A DNA stretch of 64,000 nucleotides from contig JAESUZ010004508.1 in NCBI GenBank assembly GCA_017311185.1, forward strand, positions 310,001-374,000. The letters are read 5' to 3'. The notes beneath the pieces were generated by a model, which was not told the DNA's origin, ran no database searches, and saw only the letters and a program-made list of their open reading frames with translations. Positions 24,644 to 37,077 of this stretch are shown here, one piece after another (positions within the stretch are counted from its first letter, which is position 1; each line of letters starts with the position of its first letter). The translations under genes were made by a program, and so were the position numbers. This DNA is from Proteles cristata cristata (Eukaryota > Chordata > Mammalia > Carnivora > Hyaenidae).

Positions 24644-26913
24644 ATGACAGGTTTTTATTAACATATCTTACAATGTTGATTATTCCTAGTTTTGTAATCT
24701 CTGCTTAATTATAAAGATTGATTTAGCCTCTACAGTAATGTACTGTATTTAAATGATCATTCATACAAGATATCACACCAGTACATTTTTTTGAATAATA
24801 TACACACATCACTCTAGCTTGGACCTGTTATTTTTAAAAGTGGGTTTATAAATGGGACTTATAAAAGTTATGGGGGAAAAAATTAAAGTTCTAGTTTAGC
24901 AGCATGCATGTATGTAATTCAAGTACAATTTTCAACCAAGTGCTTTTTAAAAATTTACTGGTGACTAATTCACCAATATCAAAATAAACACTATCAAATA
25001 CCCAAATTTTAATGTTAAGGCTAATATTTTCACTTCACATCCATATGCACAACCATAAAACATTCCATTTTAAATATGTAGTAATCAAAGTCTGAATACA
25101 TTATACCATGTATATATAGCATCAGAGTTTCAAACTGTAGAATTATTCAAGTTCATGAATCCTGTAACAGTATTTACTAGAGATTTAAATTAGCATTTTG
25201 CTCTTCAACCACACTTACAAATGGTCTGGTATTCATAATGACCGATGCAAAAAATATGACAGGCTGAACTTATGATACAGTATTTAAAAAAGTAGCAATG
25301 TGTTGGAAAGGACAACTATTTAGTTAAACAGAATCAGTCTCATCTTTCAGAAAGTTATCTTAATATTTTGGAAATGTATATAAAAATAGCAAGCTATTTC
25401 CATGTATTTTATTGTAGAGCTATAGGTCATTTTTCACGTTTTGAACACATTTCAATATGTACTGTTCTGCTCTATTTTAATGCAATGCCATCATTTAATG
25501 TCCATTTTCACATTCTGTAATGTCATGTCATTCGATAATTTTTAGAACATAGATCTGACCTTATTTTTGTATTTCATCATTAGATGTTTTTTAGTTTATT
25601 TTTATATGTAAAAATGTAATTTTATATAACAAGCCATGGAAGTCCAAAGTACCAGGAATTGCTTGATAGCACTATATATTAAATAATCATCAAATTACTA
25701 AATCATTTGGAAGAAAAATCTTGTTAGCAATATATAACATGCTTTTCTGTAATCTTCCTTCTCTATTTATAGAGTGAGTTTTAGCTCAATCATTCCCATT
25801 CTTACTGATTAAAAAACCCCAACAAACATAAATTGCTTTTTGCAGCAGTTCTAAGAAGAATGCAGATGCAGGGCTCATTCACGAGGGTCAACACCACTGA
25901 GCCCTCTTTTTCCTTTTGGGAAACCAAGCAGAAATAACAGTGATTACACTGCACAAATACAATATAGATGAACCTCTTGAGCTGATAGGGAAGTTCCAAA
26001 CCTAAGCTTCGTTTGTGGGTAATTCTGAGCATTTCCAATTCAATCATTTAAACAAAAACTTGGTTGGTAACAAAAGGTGGGCATGCATAAAATCAAAATC
26101 TGCCATGTGTATGCTCTTGAAACTTCCGATTTTATACCAACATGTATTTGTTAATACCTCAAGTAATGCATCCAATTGAAATGGCAAATTTTGATTTTTA
26201 ATGGCTCCCTCCCCCAACCACACATATGTCCTCCAAAATGTACTGTATTATATTAACAGCAGCTATCTACTTATTTTACAACTATTTCAATTATTTACCT
26301 GGGGAGAATATTTATGAAATTCCTGAGAATGAATTAAGTTTTCAGCAAAGCCTTAAACTTTTAACAGATTCCTCACAATAAGAAAAAATTTTAAAGTCCT
26401 ACTATTAGACCAACTTTTACTATACAGTATTTCACATAAATCATGTTTTACATTTTTTTTCTAATTACATACAGCAAAAATCTCAAATCAACACAAGAAT
26501 GGCAGAGGGAAAAGATGCATTGTGTTTAGCAGATGCAAATTAAAACACACAGATATAAAGAAGCAGTAAAACTTTAAATAAATCACACCCACCCTAAGTA
26601 TCAATGAATAGCTGATATGCATTGCTGGGAGAATCGTTTTTAAATGATTTTGTCAACAAGTTGTGCTTATTATTAATTGTGGACTTAAAAAAAAAGGACC
26701 ACTAAAGAATGATTTAACTTGTTATGTTCTCCAGATACTTTAAAAAAAAATTTATTACACCATTAATGTCATTACCAAGCACCTAATTTTGGAAAGGCTT
26801 CATAATATATGTTTCCTTTTTCTCCCTCAGCAAAAGCGTTAATCCCCCAAATTAAGGTAAAGCTTAGATAAATTCTTAATGAAAATAATATAATGCAATG
26901 CTGAGGTGGTGAA
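24644..26913 (-). other. UBR3: UBR3 3' UTR
   Basis: About 2.27 kb of AT-rich sequence lies between the TGA stop and the proposed poly(A) site. Unlike its flanks it carries no SINE or L1 that I can recognise, as expected for a transcript region under constraint. Its end is inferred from the AATAAA at 24654-24659. A longer form ending further left cannot be excluded, since the sequence down to about 24290 is also free of recognisable repeats. Confidence 0.75.
24654..24659 (-). terminator. Probable UBR3 poly(A) signal
   Basis: The canonical AATAAA on the minus strand is followed 12-20 bases later by a GU-rich stretch, GGTTTGTG, at 24634-24641. Cleavage near the CA at about 24644 would fit. Another AATAAA about 160 bases after the stop codon (near 26752) lies in an A/T run and could give a short 3' UTR form. 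Confidence 0.6.
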
Positions 26914-27031
26914 TCACAGCCCATTGTAATGTGGACCCCATCTTTTATTGATGTGATCAAAAGTATGAGAAATCCATTGCTGCTCTAGAACTTTGTATCT
27001 TTCTTTACAAATGTAGAGAGGCTTGCCTCGC
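26914..27031 (-). CDS. UBR3: UBR3 last coding exon, with stop codon
   Basis: The coding part of the terminal exon is 118 nt: one base completing the split arginine, 38 codons and a TGA stop at 26914-26916. The acceptor is TTATTCTAG. The encoded end, RGKPLYICKERYKVLEQQWI and then SHTFDHINKRWGPHYNGL, is the UBR3 C-terminus with no extension or truncation. The exon continues into the 3' UTR. Confidence 0.97.
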
Positions 27032-27334
27032 CTAGAATAAAAAGGAAAAGAAGAAGGTATTAAAAGTAATACAATACAGTGAAGATTTCACACACATTAT
27101 CAAAAAATATAGTCTTTATGGTAAAAATCTCAGATAGTAATCTGGCTTATTTCCTATTTCCTTAGCATATGGATGTGGAAAGTATCTCAAAAACTAGAAA
27201 TAGCTCTAAAGTAATGACTGTCAGAATTTCTTAATATAAGAACAATTGTTGTTATGATTACAAAGAACAATGGTACACTGTTCTTAGTGATCAAAGCTCA
27301 ATAAAACATTTAAATATATCCATGCACATCTAAC

Positions 27335-27474
27335 CTAAGATCACGATCTTCTTCTCCGTGAGCATCCAAATATACAGAACCCCAGAGGCAGAAGCGGTGG
27401 CCTCGAATGATGATAATCACCGATGCGTTGATTAAAAGGAAAATCCCTGTTCCAGCACCACAGTTCTGAGAATG
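27335..27474 (-). CDS. UBR3: UBR3 penultimate coding exon
   Basis: This 140-nt exon encodes 46 codons plus two bases of a split arginine codon. The acceptor is AATTTTTTAG|CAT and the donor CTTAG|GTTAG. It begins [20 protein letters not shown], runs through a hydrophobic beta-strand-like stretch and ends EEDRDL(R). The GxGxGIFL-type start and the [19 protein letters not shown] end are shared across the UBR C-terminal domain and match UBR3. The cysteines at residues 5 and 29 probably continue the zinc-binding set of the preceding exon. Confidence 0.97.
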
Positions 27475-27594
27475 CTAAAAAATTAACAATTTATCAATGA
27501 TCTTCATAATCAGATGGACCTTATAAGAAAACCAAGAATGTCTTATCTTTTTTAGAATGCCTTAATCTTATAAATAATACCAAATATTTCTTAA

Positions 27595-27810
27595 ATTTTT
27601 TAAAGAAGTTCATTGATCCATTTTGAGAGAGAGTGCAAGAGCATGCACGCACACACAGGGAAGGGGCAGAGACAGGGGAGAGGGAGAATCCCAAGCAGGT
27701 TCTGCACTGTCAGCACAGGCGCCTGAGGCAGGGCTTGATCTCACAAAAGGTGAGATCATGACCTGAACTGAAGTCAGACACATAACCTACCAAGCCACCA
27801 GGCAACCCTT
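27595..27810 (-). repeat. CAN-type SINE in a UBR3 intron
   Basis: Sense with the gene, in the intron between the exons ending at 27474 and starting at 28252. It runs from 'ttttttaaagaagttcattg' to 'caagccaccaggcaaccctt'. It is old and diverged. Confidence 0.85.
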
Positions 27811-28251
27811 CTTAAAGTTTTATTAAGACTTCATCTAAGTTAAACTTACACTTTCATTCTTAAAACCTGATTAGTAATACAATGGGAGGAATCTGGGTAA
27901 GGATTATATAGGAAAGCAATGAAGAGCCAACTTAAGTCTAATTCTGAGGCTGGCATCCACAACAGCTGTTTCATTGTCCAGCATTTAAAAGCATGCACCA
28001 TTAAAGGGCCACTGGAGTAGGGAGAGGAACTGGAATTCTATGTAAGAAAACTATTACTTAAATGAAGCCTCAGGCGCCTAAGTTTTTTTTTAACCTTTCT
28101 ACCAGATTAAAAAGAAGAAACAAAAATGAAATCCTTGCATATTGTGTATTTAGTTCAAAGAGTAAATATGAAAAGGTGGTTTCACATTTACCACTTTTCC
28201 ATGTGAAAGATTTTAGTTTCCATAAATTTTATGTTAGTTATTATTACTTAC

Positions 28252-28461
28252 CAACACACATTCACAGTAACTCTGCTGCTTGCAGCACAGTCCTTTCAGG
28301 CACACAAAAGTACCACAAACGAGGCAAACAGCAGGATCTTTGGGAACCTTGGTGCAGACACTACAGGTTTTTCGGTGGTAGTACTGAAATATGGTGTTGT
28401 AATTCTCAGGCAACTGGAGTAGGTGCGGTAATTTCCATCTTGACTCCTGAATAAGCAAGGC
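28252..28461 (-). CDS. UBR3: UBR3 coding exon with cysteine-rich zinc-binding segment
   Basis: This exon of 210 nt (70 codons, phase 0 at both ends) has the acceptor TATTTTAG|GCC and the donor TTG|GTAAG. It carries nine cysteines at exon residues 33, 36, 46, 49, 54, 59, 60, 66 and 68, arranged as CxxC, CxxC, C, CC and CxC. In the UBR family this C-terminal region, named the UBR-specific autoinhibitory (UAIN) domain in UBR1/UBR2, contains zinc-coordinating cysteines and packs against the rest of the ligase; I infer the same role here. The residues LPHLLQLPENYNTIFQYYHR before the cysteines are diagnostic of UBR3. Confidence 0.97.
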
Positions 28462-28574
28462 CTAAAATATTATCCGAAAATATTTATTAGTCCTATGTAT
28501 TTAAGTCACTAACAAAAAACATATTTTTTCAAAATACTGTACTTATTTTTTAAAGGCTTGTTTTGTTTTTACTT

Positions 28575-28945
28575 AAATTCTAATTATTTTTTCAAGTTTT
28601 TGTTTAAATTCTAATTAGTTAACAGGGTAATACTTTCAAGTTTTTACTTAAATTCTAATTAGTTAACATATAGGGTAATATTGGTCTCAGGAGTAGAATT
28701 TAGTGACTCATCACTCACATATAACACGTGCTCATCACGAGTACCATCCTTCATGCCCATCACCCATTTAGCCCCTCCTCCACCCACGAGTCTCCATCAA
28801 GACAGTTTGTTCTCTGTAGTTAAAAGTCTCTCATGGTTTGCTTTTCTCTGTCTTCCTTTTCCCCTTCCCCTCTGTTCATCTGTTTTGTTATTCAATTTCC
28901 ACATATGACTGAAATCATATGGTATTTGTCTTCCTCTGACTTAAA
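28575..28945 (-). mobile_element. L1 3' UTR fragment
   Basis: Antisense carnivore L1 3' UTR: 'attctaattagttaacatat', 'gtactaccatcc'-like text and 'ttaaaagtctctcatggttt'. The first 40 bases ('tttcaagtttttNNttaaat' unit) are present twice in tandem. Confidence 0.8.
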
Positions 28946-31353
28946 GGCCTTTTTTTCCCCCTAAAAAAGCATCTGTCTGTAAGCATGTGGTTTATTTTCT
29001 TTATTAAAACTCTTCTCATTTTCACTTTACAAATGACTAAAACAGTACTTCAACAATTACCCATCTCTATTTTCATGTAGTTTCCAATTATAACATGATG
29101 TCACTTTTTAGATTAAGCACATTGAAACTTGTTATTACAAGAAAAATATCCAACATAACTTAGAATGCATGGAAAATGTATCTAGATGTATTTGTTTTTA
29201 AATATGCTTAATGGAACATTTTAAACAGTTAAAAGGTTTTAAAAACGAAGTTTTGATTTTCCTCAGATAAATAATTTATTGGTTTTTTTAAAGGTAAGGT
29301 CATAGTTATAACTCATTATTTCTACATCAATACTGTATAATCTAGAATCTCCTTCTTAGAAGATGTAAAATCTACTCACACCACAAGCTGTTAAGGCCTT
29401 TTGTATCCATAAGTGCTGAGGCTACAACTGTTGTCAAAAATTTTCTGCTCTAAGTATGAAAAAAACTGCCAAATTAAATTTCCCTATAGAGTATAGTTTA
29501 TTATTCGTAGTTGTACAAAAATTCTGGTAATAGCGCTAATATTTTTTCTAGATGCCTCTCCATTAACATTTAAAATAGATAAAATGTAGTATGAATCTAT
29601 TTTCTCAAGAAACTGTACAGAAGGCAGGCAATTGCTATGGTGATCATTCACATTACCTACAGCCATAGTCCATCTAAATCAACGCGGTACTTAAGCAGCC
29701 AGCTTGGCACTTACCAATAAGTTCATGGGTAAAGTGGCCATGGAGGCAAGAATAAGGACAACATATGGACTTACAATATGCTATGTGCCTGTGTTCAGTG
29801 CCCAAACCTAGACTGCAAAGATTGCATATTCTGTAATGGGCTGATTATACTGAACTTTTCCATCAGTGGAAGGAATAGCAATTTGTCCTCACTGAACTTG
29901 GTACTTATCTAGATCAAGTTGTAAATTACCCAGGAGCTCACACCACATGGTCTTAAAGAATTCTCTTCATAAAGAGAGATGTAAGGCAATAGGTAGATGT
30001 CTATGGAATTAAATGATCCTAACATATATTCAAACGTGAAAAAATTGCCGATCTTTAAACGATGAACTTACTTTGCTGATAAAGTTTTAGATGGTATCAG
30101 CTAGAAGAAAATAACTATCAAAATAACTATCAAATGAGGTATCTGCTCCTACAGAATGAAGTATACAGTCTAAACCAGTAACTGGTATATATGGGTGATT
30201 TTCTCACAGATGAAATGCACCAATTTTGAAACTAGGGAGCGCAAAGTGGTCTTGGCATCTCTCTCATGATTACACCTAAGAATTCAGTTTTTTATTTCTG
30301 TTTCCCTGCTATTCTGAATTCTTCTCTGATTTTTAGGATCATCTTAAGGAAGCTGTATACTATCCTCCATCAGAGGATATAATAATAGTTCTATCGAATT
30401 AGAAACTAAATTCATCTGGCCATTTTAGGTTCCCCACATCAGTAGAAGAAAGGAATGGCTTACAGCATTGTCTGGAGGCACTGACCTTATCAGGAGGAAG
30501 TGAAATATTGCTATACAATTAGCAGAAGTATGTTTCAAACTTAGAGATCTTCCACCCCCACTGCCTGCCATGTCCCAAAACTGTCTGTTGCAATCAAACC
30601 GTCTGCCTACAACCAAAGAATTTTAGCTGATACAAAAAATTAGAAGCAGTGATTCAGACTATATTTCAAGGGTAATTTTGTTAGACTATTCAGCTCTAAT
30701 CACTGTTTATCTTGTTCAAATTTAAAATTCCAGGTAAAGAAAATCTGGTTGATCTGGGTCAGATTGAGGATTAGAGATAGAACAGAATGGAACAGGGAAA
30801 AGCACAGGATGCAGGTCAGTTATGAGTTCTAGCTATAGAAGAAAATCTGAGCACCAAACCATGGCATTCAGAGCCACCTCCCACTGCCCCTCCTCTATCT
30901 TTCCAATTAACTCATCTCCAACACAAATTTTTTTTCACCAGCCAAGCTGGGAGCAGAGGCAAACTGTAAAGTTAAAACATAGCCTTTTAAGTCTGCTAGT
31001 CCAGACCTTTGATTTTTACGTGACATTCTCTTTCCAATAAGCTTACAAGTTCCTTGTCTATCTTAAAATTCCTTTGTATCTTCTAAGTCTGGTACTATGA
31101 TAATTTAAGGAATTCAATAAAAAACATGATGACCTAAAACAAACTAAAAGTAACATATTAATAACCTTGCTTTGTTAACTGAAATATTTGTTTTTACACT
31201 CATAAACATTAAATAAGTAAAACCATATTTCAGTATTAGTTTAATAAATGCTGCCAAAAACAGATGACCTGAAATTTTTAATTATTCATTATTCTCTTAC
31301 CTATTAGCATATAACCACTCTGACAAGTGGGTAGTACTACTGTTTTTACATAC
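28946..31353. other. UBR3 intron, mostly unassigned
   Basis: Intronic sequence of 2.4 kb with no SINE or L1 that I recognise. It is unusually repeat-poor for this window. I see no additional exon. Confidence 0.5.
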
Positions 31354-31533
31354 CTTTCCTTGTTCTGCATGTCTTTCAGTAAATGAGTTGATCTCAAAAC
31401 ACCACTGAGATATAATATCAAATGCTGGAACTGGCCAATCCAGACAGGAGGCACTGATGAATGGATGTTCTGTTTGGTAAAATGTTGGTAGAAGTCCCAG
31501 GCAGCTGGAAAGAACTGAAAATTCTTCTTCTTC
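31354..31533 (-). CDS. UBR3: UBR3 coding exon
   Basis: This exon of 180 nt (60 codons, phase 0 at both ends) begins EEEEFSVLSSCLGLLPTFYQ and continues with HPFISASCLDWPVPAFDI, ending SFTERHAEQGK before the donor AAG|GTATG. The acceptor is TTTCATGTCTAAAAG, whose pyrimidine tract is interrupted by four purines near the site, so it is weaker than its neighbours. A 94-codon open frame runs across this exon in a different minus-strand frame (31278-31562), ignores the splice sites, and is not the gene product. Confidence 0.95.
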
Positions 31534-32030
31534 CTTTTAGACATGAAATAGAAAATTCTCAAGACATTTCATCAAGAACATTTCTCCTTAAAGATATTTT
31601 AAGTGTTATCCTCATCAACTCTTTTGGACAGTAAGAAAATTTTCTTAACTATTCAACTAAAGAAATCTGAGTAAGAGGAGCAAAGAAGAGAGAATAGGTT
31701 TCTAGCTTTTATATTCAAATATCCCTAGTATTTCTCTTTGAAATTCAAATCTTAAACTACCAGACCATCTGTGTCTTCTATATATTTATTTTTAAATAGC
31801 ATTGTCACATTTCTGATGAATAGTCTATAGAATCTAGCTACTCTATGACAGCAAATGTTTTTGGGACAAAGGGAAAGTGGCTTTTGGTTAAAAACACATA
31901 GACTGTCAGTGTAGATGAAGAACAAATAGTAAAAACATGGAATTCACAAGAGACAGTGCAAAATAATTTGCCTGGACCCTGAATGAGTGTCAAATAAGGT
32001 CAGTTCTTATTTATTCTTTTATTTATTAAA
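31534..32030. other. UBR3 intron, unassigned
   Basis: No feature seen between the exon acceptor and the next SINE. Confidence 0.5.
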
Positions 32031-32032
32031 AC

Positions 32033-32215
32033 AATTTTTTAAATGTTTGTGTATCTTTGAGAGACAGAGCATGAGTGCATGAGAGGCAGAGAGAGAGGGA
32101 GACGCAGAATCTGAGCTGCCAGCAGAGGCTGATGCAAGGCTCGAACCCACAATCCGGGAGATCAGGACCTGAGCTGAAGTTGGATACTCAATTAAATGAG
32201 CCCCACCCAGGCAGG
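32033..32215 (-). repeat. CAN-type SINE, diverged
   Basis: Antisense, from 'ttttttaaatgtttgtgtat' to 'aatgagccccacccaggcag'. Confidence 0.85.
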
Positions 32216-32449
32216 ACAAAGAGGTCAGTTTTTAAAAGAGGGTGAAGTTTTTAAAAAGTTGAGAGATCTAAGTGCCGCTTATCTGAAGCTCTACTCTGTA
32301 AATAAGAGAACCAAAGAAATCAGTGAGCCAAGGACACATATCCTGACTTTTAAAGGAATTTGTTAGTTTTATAAACACTAAAATATACCTCCAATCTTTC
32401 TCTATTTAATTAAAAGACCATTTAGAAGGCTCATATGTTTACTTTCTCC

Positions 32450-32705
32450 TGTCCACTGGATCAGTTCTTATCATCCTTCAAATTCCAGCTCGCCAGGGAA
32501 TCCTTCCCTGATCAAACTTAACGACACCTTAGGTTACACAGCTCCATTCAGATGAAGTTAATACTTCCATACCTTGTAAGCACTTCTCACGTTTGTATTT
32601 TCTATTAATTAATTTAAAAATAAGTTAGCATTTCCTGTAAGGCTGTGGGAGTAGTCCCTGGGGATAGGGGCTCTGTACTCCCAGTGCTTGGCACATAGTA
32701 GACAT
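32450..32705 (+). repeat. L2 remnant
   Basis: 'gggaatccttccctgatcaa' and 'cagtgcttggcacatagtag' followed by 'acattcaag' is the L2 3' end. Confidence 0.8.
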
Positions 32706-33184
32706 TCAAGAGACATCTGTTTGTAAAACTGAAGTAATTATGTAGATTAAGTATAAAATCCTAAAATGTGCAACAAATAAACACACAAAAACCAAAATGA
32801 TATGCAGGCTGAAAAAGATGTTAATGTTTAAAATCTCCAGAAATGAGGCTACAAATCCCCCATTTATATAGCTACATAAAGAAGGCATCTTAAAAAACAA
32901 CTTATTGAGGCGAAGTTTATATACCATAAAATTCACCCACTTTATCTGTATTTTGATGAATTCTGGCAAGTGTAGCCAGGTAACCACTACTACAATAAAA
33001 CTGTGAAACAATCCCATTCCCTCCAAGTTTCCTCCTGCCTGCATGCCTTCAATTCCAGCCCTTACTCCTGGACTCCTGGCCCCAAGAAACCACTAATCCT
33101 GTTTTCTGTCATTATAGTTTTGGCTTTTTAAAATTTTCATATAAATAGACTCAAACAGTGTGTATGTATATATGTATATGTATA

Positions 33185-33225
<41 letters not shown>

Positions 33226-33473
33226 ACAGATAAAATCTTTGTCTTACCTCTTTCACTTAGCAAAATATTTTGAGATTCATTCATGTTATTCTATCAGCAG
33301 CCCATTTCTTTTTACTGCTGAGTAGTATTCCACTGCATGAATATACCACATTCTGTTGATGTATTCACTAGCTGATGAATTCTGGGTTGTTTCCAGTTTT
33401 TTACTACACAAATCAAGCTGTTATAAACATTTATGTAAAAGTCTTTATATGAATGTATGTTCTCATTTCTTTT

Positions 33474-33691
33474 TTAAAAAAATTTTAATGTTTTTATTTA
33501 TTTCTGAGAGAGACAGAGAGCGTGAGCAGGAGAGTGTCAGAGAGAGAGGGAGATACAGAATCTGAGGCAGGCTCCAGGCTCTAAGCTAGCTGTCAGCATA
33601 CAGCCCGACGCAGGACTCGAACTCACAAACTGTGAGATCATGACCTGAGCTGAAGCTGGACACTTAACCGACTGAGCCACCCAGGCGCCCT
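33474..33691 (-). repeat. CAN-type SINE with 20-bp target duplication
   Basis: An exact duplication tgtatgttctcatttctttt lies at 33454-33473 and 33692-33711. The SINE runs through to the head complement 'actgagccacccaggcgccc'. Confidence 0.96.
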
Positions 33692-33953
33692 TGTATGTTC
33701 TCATTTCTTTTGGTAGATACTCAGGATAGTAGCAGAATTGTTTGGTTGTCCAAACATAGTAAATCCATACTCAGCTTTTTAAAGAAAGTGCCAAAAAATT
33801 TCTTCAAATTTGACTACAACATTTTGCATTCCCATCAGCAATGAGTGAGAGTTCCAGGTACTCCATATCCTTACTAATACCTGTAACATTAATTTGTACT
33901 CTTCTCATCAGCAATGACGGTGAACACCTTTTTATTTACTTGCAGGTCTTTTA

Positions 33954-34195
33954 AATTTTTTTAGTGTTTACTTATTTTTGAGAGAGGGAGAGGGAAGGAG
34001 GGAGGGAGGGTTGGTGGGAGGGAGGGAGAGAGGGAGGGAGGAAGGAGCAGAGAGGGAGACAAAGAACTTGAAGTGGGTTCCAGGCTTCCTGCTGTCAGCA
34101 CAGAGCCTGAGGCAGAGCCTGAATTCACGAACTGTGAGATCATGACCTGAACCAATGACAGATGCTAAACCAACTGAACCACCAAGGCACCTCTA
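33954..34195 (-). repeat. CAN-type SINE with (GGGA)n expansion
   Basis: Antisense, with a GGGA/GGAG-rich purine tract at about 33988-34047 and a degraded head 'actgaaccaccaaggcacct'. Confidence 0.85.
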
Positions 34196-35583
34196 CTTCA
34201 TATATATTGTTCCTAAGAGAAGTGCCTATTCAAATTTTATGCCCACTTTGTGATTTTTGTTGTCTTAATTATTGGCTTATAAGAGTTCTTAATATATTCT
34301 GGATACAAGTCCTTTCTCCATATATATTTTTTAATTGAGATGTAATTTGTATTCCATAAAATTCACCCTTTTAACATGCACAGTTTAGTATATTCACAAA
34401 AGTATACAACCATCACAAACTAATTCCAGAATATTTTTATCACCCTATTATAAATCGAATTATTTTTTAAATTTCATTTTCAGATTGCTCACTGTCAGTG
34501 CAAAGAAAAAAGATAGTTTTTTTTTGTTTTTCTTTTTGGTACATAGATCATGTATCCTACAACCTTGCTGAACTCATTGATTTGCTTTAATAGTTTTTTG
34601 GAGAATCCTTACAATTTTCCACATGCAAGAATTTCTAACTTCCAAACAGACATTATTTTACCTCTTCCTTTCTAATCTAAATGCCTTTTATTTCTTTTTC
34701 TTGTCTAACTGATCTTTCCAGAACATCTAATTCAACTCTAGAAAGAGTGAAGAGGGCAACCATCCTTGTCTTGTTCCTGATCTTTGGGAGAAAGTTTCCT
34801 ATCTTTCATTATTAATTATGATGTTAGCTATGTATTTTTCGTACATGCCTTTTATCAGGCTGAGAAAATTGCTTTATGTTCCTTGTTTTTCTAGTGTTTT
34901 TACCATGAACAGGTATTGAATTTTGTCAGAAAATTTTTTTGACTACTGAGATGATAATATGCTTTTTAAAAATTGACCTTATTGATATAGTGAATTAAAG
35001 TAAGTGATTTTTGTTGTTGAACCAACTATACATTCCTAGGATAAGCCCATTTGGCCACCATGTATTATCCTTTTCTACTGCTAATATTTTGTTAAGGTTT
35101 TTGCTTTTATGTTCATGAAAGATGTGGGTTTGTAGTTTTCTCATGATGCCTGGTTTGGGTGTCATGGTAAAAGTGGCCCAATAAAATGAATTTGGACTGT
35201 TCCTTCATCCTCTGTTTTCTGAAAGAGCTTATATGTATAGATAGAATTTCTACCTTAAACGCTTCATAGGATTCACTATGATGTTATCTTTGTTGGTATA
35301 AAGTTGTTGACTTTTATTTTTTGAAAGGGTAAGAATTATAGAAGTTTAATAGCTAAGTCAACTTTCTTATTTGATACAGGTCTAATTAAGATTTTCTATT
35401 TCTTCTTGAGTCAGTTTTAGTAATTTTTATTTTTCAAGGAATTTGTCCATTTTATCTACATTACCAAACTGATTGGCAAGTGTATTCATAATATTCTCTT
35501 ACAGTTCTGCAGGGATGTTTCCTCCTTCATTCCTGATATTGGTCATTTGTACCTTCTTTTTTTTTTTTTTCTTATCAATCTGG

Positions 35584-36174
35584 TGAGGAGCCTGGTTTCT
35601 GGTTAAAATTCTACATGTGATTTTTCAGACCTAACTAGAGGCAATTTATAAAGGTTTTACTTCACAGGCTTCATGGGTGACAACTGCCCTCCCTACATCA
35701 GACCCAGTACACAGCCAAAATGCACTGCAGTCTCTAAAGGAATTTATAGTCAAGGTCTCAGCCCCCACCCCCATCCCATCACACTCTCACAGATTTACAT
35801 TCCCAGCCCTGGTACCTTTATTTCTAGGCTTCTTTATCTGAGGCCTTGGGAAGGGGGCTCTTCTACTCTTATCCCTGTCCCCTCAACTCCTTCTCTATCT
35901 CAGAGTCCATAAAACTGCCAGAGCCTTGTGTTTGGGGCTCCCTCAACAGATCCCCATATCTGCGCTGATCCACTTGATTCTCCACTAGTGTACCACTTCA
36001 TTCCATAAGGGTAAATGGAAGAGAGGAACTGGCACTTTTTCTGGTCTTAGCCTCTTGCTTCACAGTATGTGACTGAAGACCTAATTCTCTCACTTTTGGC
36101 TTCTTGCTTTAATCAGCTACTCCGACACCTAGCAGCTCAGTTCTCTCTTTCCTAGCTCAGCTGAGCTCCTAACA
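35584..36174 (-). mobile_element. Candidate solitary LTR inserted in an old L1
   Basis: A 591-bp segment unrelated to L1 interrupts ORF2 antisense sequence; the L1 text stops at 'cttatcaatctgg' and resumes at 'ggcttatccattttactgat'. Read on the minus strand it begins TGTTAGGAGC and ends GGCTCCTCA, giving TG...CA termini with a short inverted repeat. It includes a TATAAA (ctttataaattgcc). Direct target duplications are not clear. I do not recognise the family. Confidence 0.45.
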
Positions 36175-36374
36175 TTTAGGCTTATCCATTTTACTGATCT
36201 TTGCAAAAAAACAGACTTTCGACTCACTGATATTTCTCTACTGTTTCTCCATTACTACGTCACTGATTTCTGCTCTAATTTTTGTAATTTCCTTTCTTTT
36301 AATTGCTCGGGGTCTAATTTGCCCTATTTCTAGCTTCATAAAGTAGAAATTTAAACAAATGATTGAGAACTTTC

Positions 36375-36561
36375 TTCTCTTTTTAATATTTATTTATTTA
36401 TTAGTGGGAAGAGGGAGGAGAGACAGGAGAGAGAGGATCTCAAGCAGGCCTGGCGCTATTAGCACAGAGCCCCACGCAGGGCTTGACCTCATGACCGTGA
36501 GATCTTGATCCAAGCCAAAATCAAGACTTGAACGTTTAACTGACTGAGCTACCTAGGTGCT
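36375..36561 (-). repeat. CAN-type SINE, diverged
   Basis: Antisense, from 'tctctttttaatatttattt' to 'ctgagctacctaggtgctgc'. Confidence 0.85.
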
Positions 36562-36698
36562 GCTAGAACTTTCTTCTTTATAAATACATGCATTTGAAGC
36601 TATATTTCTCCAAGAACTACTTTAGTGGCACTGCACTTTTTGTTATGCTGTTTTCATTTCATTCAGTTTAAGTATTTTCTAATTTCCTTGGGATTTCT

Positions 36699-36937
36699 TT
36701 TTCTTTTCTTTTTTTTTTTTTAAATTTTTTTAATGTTTTATTTATTTTTGAGAGAGAGATAGAGACAGCGTGAGCAGGGGAGGGTTAGAGAGAGAGGGAG
36801 ACACAGACTCTGAAATAGGCTCCAGGCTCTGAGCTGGCAGTCAGCATAGAGCCTGATGCAGGGCTTGAACCCACAAACCGTGAGATCACAACCTAAGTGA
36901 AAGTTGGACGCTTAACTGACTAAGCCACCCAGGTGAC
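36699..36937 (-). repeat. CAN-type SINE, young-subfamily member with CpG decay
   Basis: Flanked by ccttggRatttct at 36686-36698 and 36938-36950. It carries the subfamily marker acctaagtgaaagttggacg, with CpG-to-TpG/CpA changes relative to other copies. Confidence 0.92.
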
Positions 36938-37022
36938 CCTTGGAATTTCTAATCTATTTAAAAGTATGTTGCTTAATTTCCACACATTTGGGGATTTGCC
37001 TATTTTTTGTTAATTGAGTTCT

Positions 37023-37039
37023 TTTTTTAATTTTATTTC

Positions 37040-37077
<38 letters not shown>

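Noticed and set aside
28062..28454. 130- and 63-codon plus-strand open frames over a UBR3 exon
   Set aside because: They are antisense shadows of the cysteine-rich UBR3 exon on the minus strand.
31278..31562. 94-codon minus-strand open frame
   Set aside because: It overlaps a UBR3 exon in the wrong frame. The correct frame with splice sites at 31533 and 31354 gives recognisable UBR3.
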